A DNA stretch of 64,000 nt from Chryseobacterium sp. GVT01B. GTDB lineage: Bacteria > Bacteroidota > Bacteroidia > Flavobacteriales > Weeksellaceae. A program made the position numbers and the translations under genes. The notes beneath the pieces were generated by a model, which saw nothing but the letters and a program-made list of their open reading frames with translations, had not been told where the DNA came from and did not search any database. Numbering within the stretch: position 1 is the stretch's first letter; every line of letters starts with the position of its first letter. The stretch is taken from assembly GCF_019970045.1 (NCBI RefSeq), contig NZ_JAHXYI010000002.1, forward strand, positions 434,001 to 498,000, read 5' to 3'. Of the stretch, positions 27,000 through 36,479 are shown in pieces.

Positions 27000-28103
27000 T
27001 TAAATCTCCATTCTCAATTTTTCATTCTCCATTTTCAGTTCTTTAAAATAGGAATCTATCCATTCTTCTGTAATATCTTCCCATGTTGCGGGATGCCATT
27101 TCGGAGACATATCTTTGTCTACTAATAATGCTCTTACTCCTTCTGCAAAATCAGGGTGAATGCAGCATTGGCAGGATAGATTCAGTTCAGATTGAAAAAC
27201 CTCCTCAAGGCTTAAATCTTTACCTTGTTTCAGTTGTCTGAAAATAATGTGTGCTGAACTTGGAGATCCGGCTTCAAAGCTTTTCACACCGTTATTGATC
27301 CATTCATCTTTATCATTATCATTATAACTGATTAATATTTTCTTGAAATCTTCCAGAGAATCTACTCCTTCAAACTGTTTGATAAAAGGCTTATGTAATG
27401 CTGCCTGAGACTGAGGAATAATAATCTCTTTTGAAATATTTTCCAGGATATTAGAAACGGTTTTATGAGAGGTTCCATTCCAATCTGCCTGCTGAAGGGA
27501 ATTCAGAATAGTTTCTTTTGAAGAGGATTCTATATAATAATCTGCCAATCCTAAGAATTTACAATCTGCACCATCCAATCTTGCGCCTGTTAATCCTAAA
27601 TAAACGCCATAAGCAGAAGGCATTTTATTCAAAAACCAGGTTCCTCCTACATCAGGATACAGACCTATTGTAATTTCGGGCATTGCCAGTTTACTTTTTT
27701 CTGTAACGATGCGGTGTGAGGCACCCACCATCAGACCAATTCCACCTCCCATAACGATTCCGTGTCCCCAGACGATGACAGGTTTCGGATAGGTATGGAT
27801 GGCATAGTCTACCTCGTATTCTTTTGAGAAGAAGTCGAAACAATCCTGTGGAACTTTTGTACCGTCTATTGCACGCTGTGCAATAATAGCATCATGTAAT
27901 TTTCTCACATCCCCCCCTGCACATAGTGCTTTTTCTCCGGCTCCCTGAAGGAATATACAGGCTACTTCATCGGAGGTCTTCCACTCTTCCAAGACAGTTT
28001 TCAGTTCTTCTATCATTTCCAATGACAGCGAATTGAGAGTTTTCTCTGAATTCAGGGTAATAATTCCGACCTTATTTTTAATTTCTGTTATAATTACACT
28101 CAT
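27000..28103 (-). CDS. 3-hydroxyisobutyryl-CoA hydrolase
   Basis: The 367-residue crotonase-fold protein matches the hydrolase subgroup by length and by HGIVMGGGIGLMVGASHRIV and MPEITIGLYPDVGGTWFLNKMPS, with ALCAGGDVRKLHDA near residue 62. It hydrolyses 3-hydroxyisobutyryl-CoA to free 3-hydroxyisobutyrate and CoA. The last ten or so residues (KMENEKLRMEI) are encoded by sequence of the same type as the intergenic repeats of this operon, so the stop codon appears to have been displaced into a repeat. Confidence 0.9.
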   Translation of the reverse strand: MSVIITEIKNKVGIITLNSEKTLNSLSLEMIEELKTVLEEWKTSDEVACIFLQGAGEKALCAGGDVRKLHDAIIAQRAIDGTKVPQDCFDFFSKEYEVDYAIHTYPKPVIVWGHGIVMGGGIGLMVGASHRIVTEKSKLAMPEITIGLYPDVGGTWFLNKMPSAYGVYLGLTGARLDGADCKFLGLADYYIESSSKETILNSLQQADWNGTSHKTVSNILENISKEIIIPQSQAALHKPFIKQFEGVDSLEDFKKILISYNDNDKDEWINNGVKSFEAGSPSSAHIIFRQLKQGKDLSLEEVFQSELNLSCQCCIHPDFAEGVRALLVDKDMSPKWHPATWEDITEEWIDSYFKELKMENEKLRMEI

Positions 28104-28299
28104 GATATTTAATTAAAAATTGAGAGTTGAAAATTGAAATTTATTATTTAAAAGTTATCTAAACTTTATACAACCACAAAAGTCACAAAAGTTTTTATTT
28201 TAAAATACTTTAATTCCCTTAAGTAAGTTTAAAATGATGCCGCAGAAAAGCTCACATAAGATGAAAATCAAAGATTCTACAGTAATGAAAAATCTGTTA

Positions 28300-29460
28300 T
28301 CATCTTATTTGTAAAGTAGCTCCTTCTTCAAGGATCTTTCTTGAAATAACGAGTTTCATAATTTCATTAGTTCCTTCTACAACCTGATGTACTCTGGCAT
28401 CACGCATCAGCCTTTCTACCGGAAAATCCTGTGTACAGCCATAACCGCCTAAGATCTGCAGGGCCTCGTTGCAGATATTAAAGCTCATATCTGTAGCCAG
28501 TCTTTTCGCCATTGCACAATAAGTAGTGGCATTGGGATCTTTGGAATCAAGTTTGAATGCTGCCAATTGTACCATTTGACGGGCTGCAACCAGTTCTGTC
28601 ACCATATCTGCAATTTTAAACTGAAGAGATTGAAACTGGGCCAATGATTTCCCGAACTGCTGCCGCTCATGCATATAGCGCTGAGCCTGATTAATTGCTC
28701 CCTGTGCTGCTCCTACAGAACAGGTTCCAATGTTGATACGGCCTCCGTCCAATCCTTTCAGAGCGATTTTAAATCCTTCTCCTAATGTACCTAAAAGATA
28801 TTTTTCTTCTACCTCCACATGATCTAAAAATACAAAGCGGGTCGGCTGCGTATTCCAGCCCAGTTTTTTTTCTTTTTCTCCAAAACTGATTCCCGGAGTA
28901 TCGGCATGTACTACAAATGCACTGATTCCTTTGGTGCCGGATTCCCCCGTGCGGGCCATGACAATTAAAATATCACTTTCACCTGCTCCTGAGATAAATG
29001 CTTTGGTTCCGTTAATACTATACTTATTTCCTTTTTTTACAGCTGTCGTTTTCAAACCTGCTGCATCTGAGCCTGATCCTGGTTCGGTAAGACAATAAGA
29101 GCCCAGAAGTTTACCTGATGCCAGATCCGGACATAAGTCTTTTCTGATTTCATCATTTCCAAATTCATCGATCATCCATGAAACCATATTGTGTATGGTA
29201 ATATAGGCTGTAGTGGAAGGACAAGCGGCGGCTAATTCTTCAAATATAATGGCTGCATCCAGCCGTGATAATCCCAGCCCGCCGGCTTCTTCGCTGGTGT
29301 ATACACCGCAGAAACCCAATTCTCCGGCTTTACCAATAGCTTCTTTGGGAAATTTCTTTTCAGCATCCCATTCTGAAGCATATGGAAACAGCTCTTTTTC
29401 AGCAAACTTTCTCGCGGCATCCTGAAATGCCAGCTGGTCTTCATTGAGGTTAAACTCCAT
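28300..29460 (-). CDS. Acyl-CoA dehydrogenase (probable isobutyryl-CoA dehydrogenase)
   Basis: 386 residues from ATG 29460 (MEFNLNEDQLAFQDAARKFAE). An upstream in-frame start at 29529 would add a tail encoded by intergenic repeat sequence and is rejected. Motifs are YCLTEPGSGSDA (about 130), LGWNTQPTRFVFLDHV, and the C-terminal VHQVVEGTNEIMKLVISRKIL, where the Glu is the catalytic base typical of short-chain enzymes. It oxidises an acyl-CoA to the enoyl-CoA using FAD; in this operon isobutyryl-CoA to methacrylyl-CoA is the expected step. Confidence 0.92.
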   Translation of the reverse strand: MEFNLNEDQLAFQDAARKFAEKELFPYASEWDAEKKFPKEAIGKAGELGFCGVYTSEEAGGLGLSRLDAAIIFEELAAACPSTTAYITIHNMVSWMIDEFGNDEIRKDLCPDLASGKLLGSYCLTEPGSGSDAAGLKTTAVKKGNKYSINGTKAFISGAGESDILIVMARTGESGTKGISAFVVHADTPGISFGEKEKKLGWNTQPTRFVFLDHVEVEEKYLLGTLGEGFKIALKGLDGGRINIGTCSVGAAQGAINQAQRYMHERQQFGKSLAQFQSLQFKIADMVTELVAARQMVQLAAFKLDSKDPNATTYCAMAKRLATDMSFNICNEALQILGGYGCTQDFPVERLMRDARVHQVVEGTNEIMKLVISRKILEEGATLQIR

Positions 29461-29565
29461 AGTATTGAATTGAAAATTTATTTGAATTGAAAATTGAGAA
29501 TGAATAATCGAACGTAAAAATTGGATCATTGAGAATTACAATTATTTTCAATGACCTACCTTCTC

Positions 29566-31062
29566 TTATTTTAAGTTGATGGTCATGTTCACACTTCCTC
29601 CCGGCACATCTTCTTCAAACCAACGGGCTGTAATGGTCTTGGTTTCGGTGTAGAAACGAACGCCTTGTTTTCCGTAAGAATGCAGATCGCCAAAGAATGA
29701 TTTCCTCCATCCTGTAAAAGAGAAAAACGGTAGTGGAACAGGAATCGGAAGGTTAACTCCAATCTGCCCTACTTCAATTTCATGCTGGAATTTTCTTGCA
29801 GCAGCTCCGGAATTGGTGAAAATTGAGGTTCCGTTTCCGTATGGGTTTTCATTAATAATTCTGATCGCTTCATCTAAGGTTTCTGCTTTTAATAATAGCA
29901 ATGCCGGCCCGAAAATTTCTTCTTTGTAGATGTCCATATCCACAGAAACATTATTAAATAAGGTAGGTCCTACAAAATATCCGTTTTCATAGCCTTCTAC
30001 GGTACAGTTGCTTCCATCTAACAGAACTTCTGCTCCCTGATCGTAAGCACTTTTAATCAATCTTAACACTCTATCTTTGGATTGTCGATTGATTAACGGA
30101 CCAAACGCAGCAGACTCATCAGACCAAACTCCTGGTTTGATTGTACTTAAGGCCATTTTAATATCTCCTACCCAGTTTTGGGCCTCTCCTACTAATACTG
30201 CAACACTGATCGCCATACAACGCTGGCCTGCAGCACCACAGGAAGCTCCCACCAGATTATTAATTACCTGACTTTTATTAGCATCCGGCATGACCACCAT
30301 ATGATTTTTAGCACCGCCAAAAGCCTGAACTCTTTTCAAATTATCGGTTCCGGTACGGTAAACATGTTCTGCAACCGGTACAGAGCCTACAAATGAAATA
30401 GCTCTGATATCAGCATGATTCAAGATATGGTTTACCTGATCTTTGGTACCATGAACAATATTTAAAACACCTTTAGGAAAGCCTGCCTCCAAAAACAGCT
30501 CTGCCATTTTCATAGAGGTCATAGGAGTCTGCTCGGAAGGTTTTAAAATAAAGGTATTACCGCATGCTATCGCCATAGGAAACATCCACAAAGGAATCAT
30601 GGCCGGAAAGTTGAAAGGAGTAATTCCTGCACAGACCCCAAGAGGCTGAATGTAACTGTAAGTGTCTACTCCTCTTGCAACGTTCTCTACCGTTTCCCCC
30701 ATCATCAGAGTCGGAATATTACAGGCATGCTCTACGACTTCTATACCGCGCCAAACGTCTCCCATAGCATCTGCAAAGGTTTTTCCGTTTTCCCTGGAGA
30801 GAATTTCTGCAATTTCTTTTTGATGTTCTTTTAAAAGATGCTGGTATTTCAGAAATAATCTTGCTCTTTCGGGAGTGGCAACTTCTTTCCATATTTTGAA
30901 GGCTTCCGCGGCTGCTTCAATAGCTTCATCTATTTCAGATAATTCTGTGAGAGGAACTTCTACGAGGATCTCCTGTGAAGCAGGATTTTCTACAGGAAGA
31001 TAGTTTTTTGTTTTACTTTCTGTAAAATTTCCATTGATTAATATTTTTATTTTTTGTGACAT
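29566..31062 (-). CDS. mmsA: CoA-acylating methylmalonate-semialdehyde dehydrogenase
   Basis: The 498-residue protein has [50 protein letters not shown] in place of the usual LGGK-E motif (diagnostic for this CoA-dependent subgroup), and catalytic Cys in [14 protein letters not shown] (about 285). It converts methylmalonate semialdehyde, NAD and CoA to propionyl-CoA and CO2. Its product is the substrate for prpC two genes upstream in the same operon, linking valine breakdown to the methylcitrate cycle. Confidence 0.95.
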   Translation of the reverse strand: MSQKIKILINGNFTESKTKNYLPVENPASQEILVEVPLTELSEIDEAIEAAAEAFKIWKEVATPERARLFLKYQHLLKEHQKEIAEILSRENGKTFADAMGDVWRGIEVVEHACNIPTLMMGETVENVARGVDTYSYIQPLGVCAGITPFNFPAMIPLWMFPMAIACGNTFILKPSEQTPMTSMKMAELFLEAGFPKGVLNIVHGTKDQVNHILNHADIRAISFVGSVPVAEHVYRTGTDNLKRVQAFGGAKNHMVVMPDANKSQVINNLVGASCGAAGQRCMAISVAVLVGEAQNWVGDIKMALSTIKPGVWSDESAAFGPLINRQSKDRVLRLIKSAYDQGAEVLLDGSNCTVEGYENGYFVGPTLFNNVSVDMDIYKEEIFGPALLLLKAETLDEAIRIINENPYGNGTSIFTNSGAAARKFQHEIEVGQIGVNLPIPVPLPFFSFTGWRKSFFGDLHSYGKQGVRFYTETKTITARWFEEDVPGGSVNMTINLK

Positions 31063-31109
31063 AGTTTTTAAATTAAAAATGGAGCATTGAAAGTTTTAAT
31101 CATAAAAAT

Positions 31110-31188
31110 TGAGAATGGAGAATTGATCATTTTCAAAAAAATATCGACTATTCATTAAAAACGTTGTGATATTCAATTCTCCATTTTC
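31110..31188. repeat. Inverted pair of intergenic GAGAATGGAGAATTGA-type repeats
   Basis: 31110-31125 and the complement of 31173-31188 differ at one base of 16. Related sequence is found in other gaps of this operon, near 27001-27040, 28113-28142 and 29463-29512, and in the arms at 25142/25187. Confidence 0.55.
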
Positions 31189-31197
31189 TTATTGATT

Positions 31198-32649
31198 TTA
31201 AATGACTAAAAGATCTACAAATTCATTGACGTTAAGATTCACTAAGGTGTCATATTCCAATGAATTTTCAAGAATTGTTCTTTGTTGTTTTTCCGGGAAA
31301 ATACGGGCAAGATTAACTTTATATTTCTTGATCAGTTCAGGAATACCTTCATCCCTTCTGCGTTTGTGCCCAATAGGATATTCTACCACTATTTCGTCTA
31401 AAACAGTTCCGTCATTAAGTTCTACCGTCATCGCATTTGCAATGGAGCGTTTTTCCGGATCGTGATAGTCTGCTGTAAACTGAACATCTTCCACACATTC
31501 AATTTTGTTACGAAGTACATCAATTCCTGGATCTGAAGCGATGTTATCTTCATAATCGGCAGCTGTCAGTCTTCCATAGATCAATGGTACAGCCACCATA
31601 TATTGAATGCAGTGATCACGGTCGGCAGGATTATTTAACGGTCCTTTTTTATCGATAATTCTAATTGCCGCTTCGTGGGTACGGATGGTAATTTTTTTGA
31701 TATCATTTGTTGTTTTTCCAAGGCCTCTTAAAGTTGCGTGTAATGTCATTGCGGCTTCCACTGCGGTCTGCGAGTGAAATTCTGCAGGGAAAGAAATTTT
31801 GAAAAGTACATTTTCCATTACGTAAGAACTGTATTCTCTCTGGAATTTGAATTCATTTCCTTTGAAAGAGACATCATAGAATCCCCATGTTTTTGCTGTC
31901 AATACAGATGGATAGCCCATTTCTCCTGTTTTTGCAATCAGTGCAAGACGTACCGCTCTTGAGGTAGCATCTCCTGCAGCCCATGATTTACGGGAACCTG
32001 TATTGGGAGCGTGGCGGTAAGTTCTTAAAGACTGTCCGTCCACAAAAGCCAGTGACACGGCATTGATAATTTCATCACGGTTCAATCCGATCAGCTTGCC
32101 TACTACAGCTGTAGAAGCGAGTTTTACCAATACAACGTGGTCCAGCCCTACTTTATTGAATGAATTTTCCAATGCCATTACCCCCTGAATTTCGTGAGCC
32201 ATGATCATTGCTTCCAGGACCTGTTTCATTTTTAAAGGAGCTTTTCCTTCTGCAATATTTGTTCTGGATAACCAGTCTGCAGTAGCTAAAATTCCTCCAA
32301 GGTTATCAGAAGGATGTCCCCATTCTGCTGCCAGCCATGTATCATTGAAATCCAGCCAGCGGATAATCGCACCGATATTGAATGCTGCCTGAATCGGGTC
32401 TAACTGGAATTGGGTACCCGGTACTTTTGCTCCGTTAGGAACTACCGTTCCTTTTACCACAGGTCCTAAAAGTTTCGTACATGCGGGGTAGGTCAATGCT
32501 TCCAGGCCACAGCCAATCGTATCCAGAAGACAGTAATGGGCCGTCTTCCATGCTAAGTCATTTTTAATTTCGTAGTTTAAGACATAGTCTGCAATGTCTG
32601 TTAATACCTGATCGGGTTGTGGTCTTTCGTTTGAGATGTGTGAACTCAT
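31198..32649 (-). CDS. prpD: 2-methylcitrate dehydratase (MmgE/PrpD family)
   Basis: The 483-residue length and content (DVLTDIADYVLNYEIKN-type start, WLDFNDTWLAAEWGHPSDNLGGILATADW, RTYRHAPNTGSRKSWAAGDATSRAV, KISFPAEFHSQTAVEAA) match the enterobacterial PrpD subgroup. It dehydrates 2-methylcitrate to 2-methyl-cis-aconitate. Rehydration to methylisocitrate would need an aconitase, since no acnD is in the operon. It lies 88 bp behind prpC. Confidence 0.93.
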   Translation of the reverse strand: MSSHISNERPQPDQVLTDIADYVLNYEIKNDLAWKTAHYCLLDTIGCGLEALTYPACTKLLGPVVKGTVVPNGAKVPGTQFQLDPIQAAFNIGAIIRWLDFNDTWLAAEWGHPSDNLGGILATADWLSRTNIAEGKAPLKMKQVLEAMIMAHEIQGVMALENSFNKVGLDHVVLVKLASTAVVGKLIGLNRDEIINAVSLAFVDGQSLRTYRHAPNTGSRKSWAAGDATSRAVRLALIAKTGEMGYPSVLTAKTWGFYDVSFKGNEFKFQREYSSYVMENVLFKISFPAEFHSQTAVEAAMTLHATLRGLGKTTNDIKKITIRTHEAAIRIIDKKGPLNNPADRDHCIQYMVAVPLIYGRLTAADYEDNIASDPGIDVLRNKIECVEDVQFTADYHDPEKRSIANAMTVELNDGTVLDEIVVEYPIGHKRRRDEGIPELIKKYKVNLARIFPEKQQRTILENSLEYDTLVNLNVNEFVDLLVI

Positions 32650-32737
32650 TTTTTTTATCGTTGAAAAATTTTAATTAATTAAAAAGTTAAGTGTAAAAAG
32701 TTGAAAATGAATTGTTTTTCCCATTTCCAACATTCTA

Positions 32738-33892
32738 TTATTTACGGTCGTTAATGGACACAAATTCTTTATTTTCTGGTCCTGTATAGTTGGCACTTGG
32801 ACGGATAATCTTTCCATCCTGTCTCTGTTCTATGATGTGAGCACTCCATCCGGTCACTCTTGAAATAACAAATAACGGGGTGAACATCAAGGTAGGAACT
32901 CCCATCAGATGATAAGAAACAGCGGAGAACCAATCGAGGTTCGGGAACATTTTCTTTTCTTCCCACATGATCGTTTCCAGTCTTTCAGCAATAGTATACA
33001 GCAGCATATCTCCTGCTTCTTCAGAAAGCTCTTTCGCCACTTTTTTAATCACAACGTTTCTCGGATCTGAAATGGTATACACCGGATGCCCGAATCCAAT
33101 AATCACTTCTTTGTTCGCAATACGCTGGCGGATATCGCTTTCTGCTTCATCCGGAGAATTGTATCGGCTTTGGATTTCAAAAGCCACTTCATTAGCTCCT
33201 CCATGTTTAGGTCCTCTCAAAGCACCAATCGCTCCGGTAATAGCAGAATAAATATCAGATCCTGTTCCGGCAATGACACGGCTGGTAAATGTTGAAGCAT
33301 TAAATTCATGTTCGGCATAAAGGTTTAACGAGATTTCCATTGCTTTTACCCAGGAATCTGCAGGTTTTTTCCCGTGCAGCAGGTGAAGAAAATGTCCTCC
33401 TATTGTATCATCATCGGTTTCTACGTCAATTTCTTTTCCATTATGAGTATAGTGGTACCAGTATAACAGACCAGAGCTGAAAGATGCCAGTAATTTGTCT
33501 GCAATATCCCTTGCTCCTGCCATATTATGATCGTCTTTTTCCGGCTGAATACTTCCGATAGCAGAAACCATGGAACGCATGACATCCATTGGATGAGCCG
33601 CTGCAGGAATACTCTTAAGAATGTTTCTCACGGAATGAGGCAGTCCCCTCAAAGATTTCAGTTTGGCTTTATAATTTTTCAATTGCGCTCCGGTAGGCAG
33701 CTGGCCATAGATCAAAAGATAGGCTACTTCTTCAAATTGTGCTTTCTCTGCCAGATCCAGAATATCATATCCTCTGTAATGGAGATCATTTCCACTTTTT
33801 CCGACACTGCAAAGCGCAGTATTACCTGCTGCTACCCCTGAAAGCGCAACGCTTTTTTTAGGTTTAAATGTGGGTTCACTGTTCGTTGACAT
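32738..33892 (-). CDS. prpC: 2-methylcitrate synthase
   Basis: 384 residues from ATG 33892; an in-frame TTG six bases upstream is unlikely. Citrate-synthase catalytic residues are visible in [11 protein letters not shown] (His, about 98), [15 protein letters not shown] (His, about 243) and [15 protein letters not shown] (Asp). The N-terminus with [27 protein letters not shown] is typical of methylcitrate rather than housekeeping citrate synthases. It condenses propionyl-CoA with oxaloacetate. The start lies 2 bases after the prpB stop, which suggests translational coupling. Confidence 0.95.
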   Translation of the reverse strand: MSTNSEPTFKPKKSVALSGVAAGNTALCSVGKSGNDLHYRGYDILDLAEKAQFEEVAYLLIYGQLPTGAQLKNYKAKLKSLRGLPHSVRNILKSIPAAAHPMDVMRSMVSAIGSIQPEKDDHNMAGARDIADKLLASFSSGLLYWYHYTHNGKEIDVETDDDTIGGHFLHLLHGKKPADSWVKAMEISLNLYAEHEFNASTFTSRVIAGTGSDIYSAITGAIGALRGPKHGGANEVAFEIQSRYNSPDEAESDIRQRIANKEVIIGFGHPVYTISDPRNVVIKKVAKELSEEAGDMLLYTIAERLETIMWEEKKMFPNLDWFSAVSYHLMGVPTLMFTPLFVISRVTGWSAHIIEQRQDGKIIRPSANYTGPENKEFVSINDRK

Positions 33893-33894
33893 TA

Positions 33895-34791
33895 TCAATT
33901 ATTTTGTTTAAAAAGGTTGTCTAATTTTTGTTCATAGTCGTAGTATCCAATGCTTTGATAGAGTTCTTCTCTGGTTTGCATGGTATCTAAGACATTCGCC
34001 TGTGTTCCGTCTTTGCGAAGGTGTTCATATACATTTCGAGCAGCTTTATTGGCTGCACGGAAAGCCGATAGCGGATAAAGAATTAATCCCACACCTGCAT
34101 TTTTTAATTCTTCCACGGTATACATTCTGATCATCCCGAATTCTGTAATATTAGCCAGCACAGGAATCCCTGTAACTTCAACAAATTTTTGGTAAAAACT
34201 TAAGTCAGGAACAGCTTCTGCAAAGATGAAATCTGCTCCTGCTTCTTTATAGGCTACCGCTCTTTCCAATGTTTTTTCCAATCCTTCATTGGCAAAAGCA
34301 TCAGTACGAGCACCAATTACAAAATTATCATCGGTACGGGCATCTGCAGCAGCTTTCAGTCTGTCTACCATTTCTTCTTTGGTTACCACTTCTTTTCCCG
34401 GGCGGTGTCCACAGCGCTTTGCACCTACCTGATCTTCAATATGCAGGGCCGCAGCACCAGCTTTAATCAGAGACTTTACGGTTCTTGCAACATTGAATGC
34501 TGAAGGCCCAAATCCGGTATCAACATCTACCATGAGCGGTACATCGCAAACATTCGTAATACGCTGAACATCAATCAATACATCTTCCAGCGTGGTAATC
34601 CCTAAATCCGGAATACCCAGAGAACCTGCAGCAACACCTCCTCCTGAAAGATAAATTGCATTGAAACCTGCATGCTGTGCCAACAGCGCATGATTGGCAT
34701 TAATGGCTCCAACAATCTGAAGGGGATTTTCTTTTCGCATGGCCTCCCGGAATTTCAAACCGGGAGACTTCAAACTTTCACTTGTAGTCAT
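33895..34791 (-). CDS. prpB: 2-methylisocitrate lyase
   Basis: The 298-residue protein shows the isocitrate-lyase superfamily motif [12 protein letters not shown] (about 125-136) with the catalytic Cys, the metal-binding VDVDTGFG and an N-terminal [27 protein letters not shown]. It splits methylisocitrate into pyruvate and succinate, the last step of the methylcitrate cycle. It is the first enzyme gene after a cobalamin riboswitch located about 480 bases upstream. Confidence 0.95.
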   Translation of the reverse strand: MTTSESLKSPGLKFREAMRKENPLQIVGAINANHALLAQHAGFNAIYLSGGGVAAGSLGIPDLGITTLEDVLIDVQRITNVCDVPLMVDVDTGFGPSAFNVARTVKSLIKAGAAALHIEDQVGAKRCGHRPGKEVVTKEEMVDRLKAAADARTDDNFVIGARTDAFANEGLEKTLERAVAYKEAGADFIFAEAVPDLSFYQKFVEVTGIPVLANITEFGMIRMYTVEELKNAGVGLILYPLSAFRAANKAARNVYEHLRKDGTQANVLDTMQTREELYQSIGYYDYEQKLDNLFKQNN

Positions 34792-35017
34792 TATAATATT
34801 TATTGTTTAGTTGAAATTTGTCCACAGAAAGCCATGAATAGGCATAACAATGACCACTGCCATTCCATAAGGTGATGGTAAAAAGGAAATCAAAAGAAAG
34901 CTGATCTGTGTTATTCGTTTTTTGTAATTCGGAATTATACATCATTAATTCCCTACACACCTGTTTATCTCCAAGTCTGCTGCTCCTGCATAAATAATCG
35001 AAATCGAATGGGTACAT
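34778..35017 (-). CDS. Possible 79-codon leader ORF between riboswitch and prpB
   Basis: An open frame starting [15 protein letters not shown] and ending NNKYYNDYK. It overlaps the start of prpB by 14 bases. I recognise no family, and it may be chance. If translated, it would couple into prpB translation. A shorter frame ([11 protein letters not shown]) also ends just before prpB. Confidence 0.25.
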   Translation of the reverse strand: MYPFDFDYLCRSSRLGDKQVCRELMMYNSELQKTNNTDQLSFDFLFTITLWNGSGHCYAYSWLSVDKFQLNNKYYNDYK

Positions 35018-35233
35018 TTTTCTAACTTTTTATATTGATTAAATCCTCATAAAAAGTTCCTGGTAAGCTTCACAATGCCTGTGAGAAAGAAAAATATGGA
35101 AAAGGAAAATACGATGAATACATGATAATGAAAAGAGCATACTACTCCACTACTTATCTGTATCACAAAAATAACACGAGCCGACAAAATATATTGATCC
35201 CACTGTTATCCATATCGTATCATACCTGACTAT
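35018..35233 (-). other. Leader between B12 switching element and the first open frame
   Basis: About 215 bases of transcribed leader if the riboswitch drives the operon. No terminator with a T run was seen that would separate the riboswitch from prpB. Confidence 0.5.
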
Positions 35234-35264
35234 AAGCTTCAGACCGCGAAAGCATCGTCAATTC
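35234..35264 (-). promoter_or_regulatory. Conserved expression-platform segment of the second riboswitch
   Basis: Differs from the metE element at 24267-24297 by a single base in 31 and has the same spacing to the aptamer 3' end. Confidence 0.6.
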
Positions 35265-35270
35265 GAAATA

Positions 35271-35432
35271 GGCAGGTCTCCTGACTTGTAACAGTTTTTA
35301 TCGTCCTTCCCATATAGCTAGGTATACAGTGGACCTTTTTTGATAAAAACCTTGATGTTACTTACAGTTGCGCGACAGTTCGTGATTTGCACACGATTCC
35401 CTTTTAAGACACAGCTAAGTGTAACCAGTTTC
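35271..35432 (-). ncRNA. Cobalamin (B12) riboswitch of the prpBCD-valine operon
   Basis: The minus-strand RNA has AAGGGAATCGTGTGCAAATC, CTGTCGCGCAACTGTAAGTAA, GGGAAGGAC and the B12 box GTCAGGAGACCTGCC, in the same order and spacing as the metE riboswitch. The GTCCACTGTATACC segment replaces the GCATATCCACTGCC of metE. The next gene downstream on this strand is prpB, so the methylcitrate/valine operon is predicted to be repressed by B12. Confidence 0.93.
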
Positions 35433-35936
35433 GGTTGATAAAGAAGATGTTAAGAACTCCTTGGTGGTAAATATAAGTATTTTATAAAAACACGAAAGAT
35501 ATTTTATGCAAACAATAACTATTTAACCATAACACACTGGTTTTGTTATTATTAAAAATATTTTTTTTACTCAACAAACATTGTAATTTAGATTATTCTG
35601 CTCGTTCTTCGTTACTAAATTCTTAAGATATGTAGTAAAAAAATGAAACAACTTTAAAGAAACAACTTCCTTGTTGTCATTTTCCACCCTGGAATTGAAG
35701 TGTTTTTTTTAACAATTTTTTAAGGGATAGTGGATATTTATCTTTTGATATTAAATGATCTTTTTTATATCATTTTTTAGTCATCAATTTTAATTTTTAT
35801 TCTTCAATCCATTTTCTGAAAGCAGCTATATTTCTTTGTAATCAGAAGGGTTTTTCTGTACTTTATTTGGAATGAATGGATAGAAAAAATCCGCCAAAAA
35901 GTGACGGATTTTATAGGATTTGAAAGTTTGTTGAAA
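35433..35936. other. AT-rich region holding the upstream promoter of the riboswitch
   Basis: About 500 bases without a gene. Poly-T rich stretches near 35560 and 35700 are present. The promoter for the riboswitch transcript should lie around 35465-35530, but no exact TTTG/TAnnTTTG pair was found. Confidence 0.45.
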
Positions 35937-36479
35937 TTAATTGGCTGCCGGATCAATCAGTTCCGTGGTAAGTCCTAGAAATTTTAGCAGGTTTTTATTG
36001 TCAAAAAACAAGGTTGCATAATGTTTCCCTTTCTTAAAAATCAGTTTTGAACCTCCCGAAAATTCACTGTCTGCACCAAGTTTTTGCGTTTTAGCATTGT
36101 ATTTACTGAACTTGGTTTTGCTGTCCTGCAGTGTAGTTTTATTCATGATAAGACCAAATGGAAGTCCTTCTATCACTACGGGCTTATTATCAGAAATGGT
36201 AAAAAACATCTCATCAATCACATTGTTTTTCCCAAGGCCGCAATACAGTTCCAATCCTGTTTTTGTAGGCCATTTTGCATATTTTTCCTCGTTGGTATCT
36301 TCATAAAACACAGGTTTCATGTTCAATGCTTTTGATATTTTATCGGGAGTCTGCGGAAAAATAAATTCTGAATTTTTATCTAATAAAGAATTTAGAACTG
36401 CTGTTTTCTGTGAAAATGCCGTGATACTTACCAGTTGAAAAAAGAAAATTAAGATGAAAGTTAATGGTTTCGTCTTCAT
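35937..36479 (-). CDS. Secreted hypothetical protein
   Basis: The 180-residue product has a signal peptide (cleavage near SITAFSQ) followed by a mixed alpha/beta domain with LELYCGLGKNNVIDEMFFTISDNKP and LPFGLIMNKTTLQDSKTKF. It contains no lipobox Cys and no family I recognise. It is isolated from its neighbours. Confidence 0.65.
   Translation of the reverse strand: MKTKPLTFILIFFFQLVSITAFSQKTAVLNSLLDKNSEFIFPQTPDKISKALNMKPVFYEDTNEEKYAKWPTKTGLELYCGLGKNNVIDEMFFTISDNKPVVIEGLPFGLIMNKTTLQDSKTKFSKYNAKTQKLGADSEFSGGSKLIFKKGKHYATLFFDNKNLLKFLGLTTELIDPAAN

Noticed and set aside
29461-29529. 23-residue upstream extension of the acyl-CoA dehydrogenase
   Set aside because: Encoded by intergenic repeat sequence; homologues start at the MEFNLNEDQ position.
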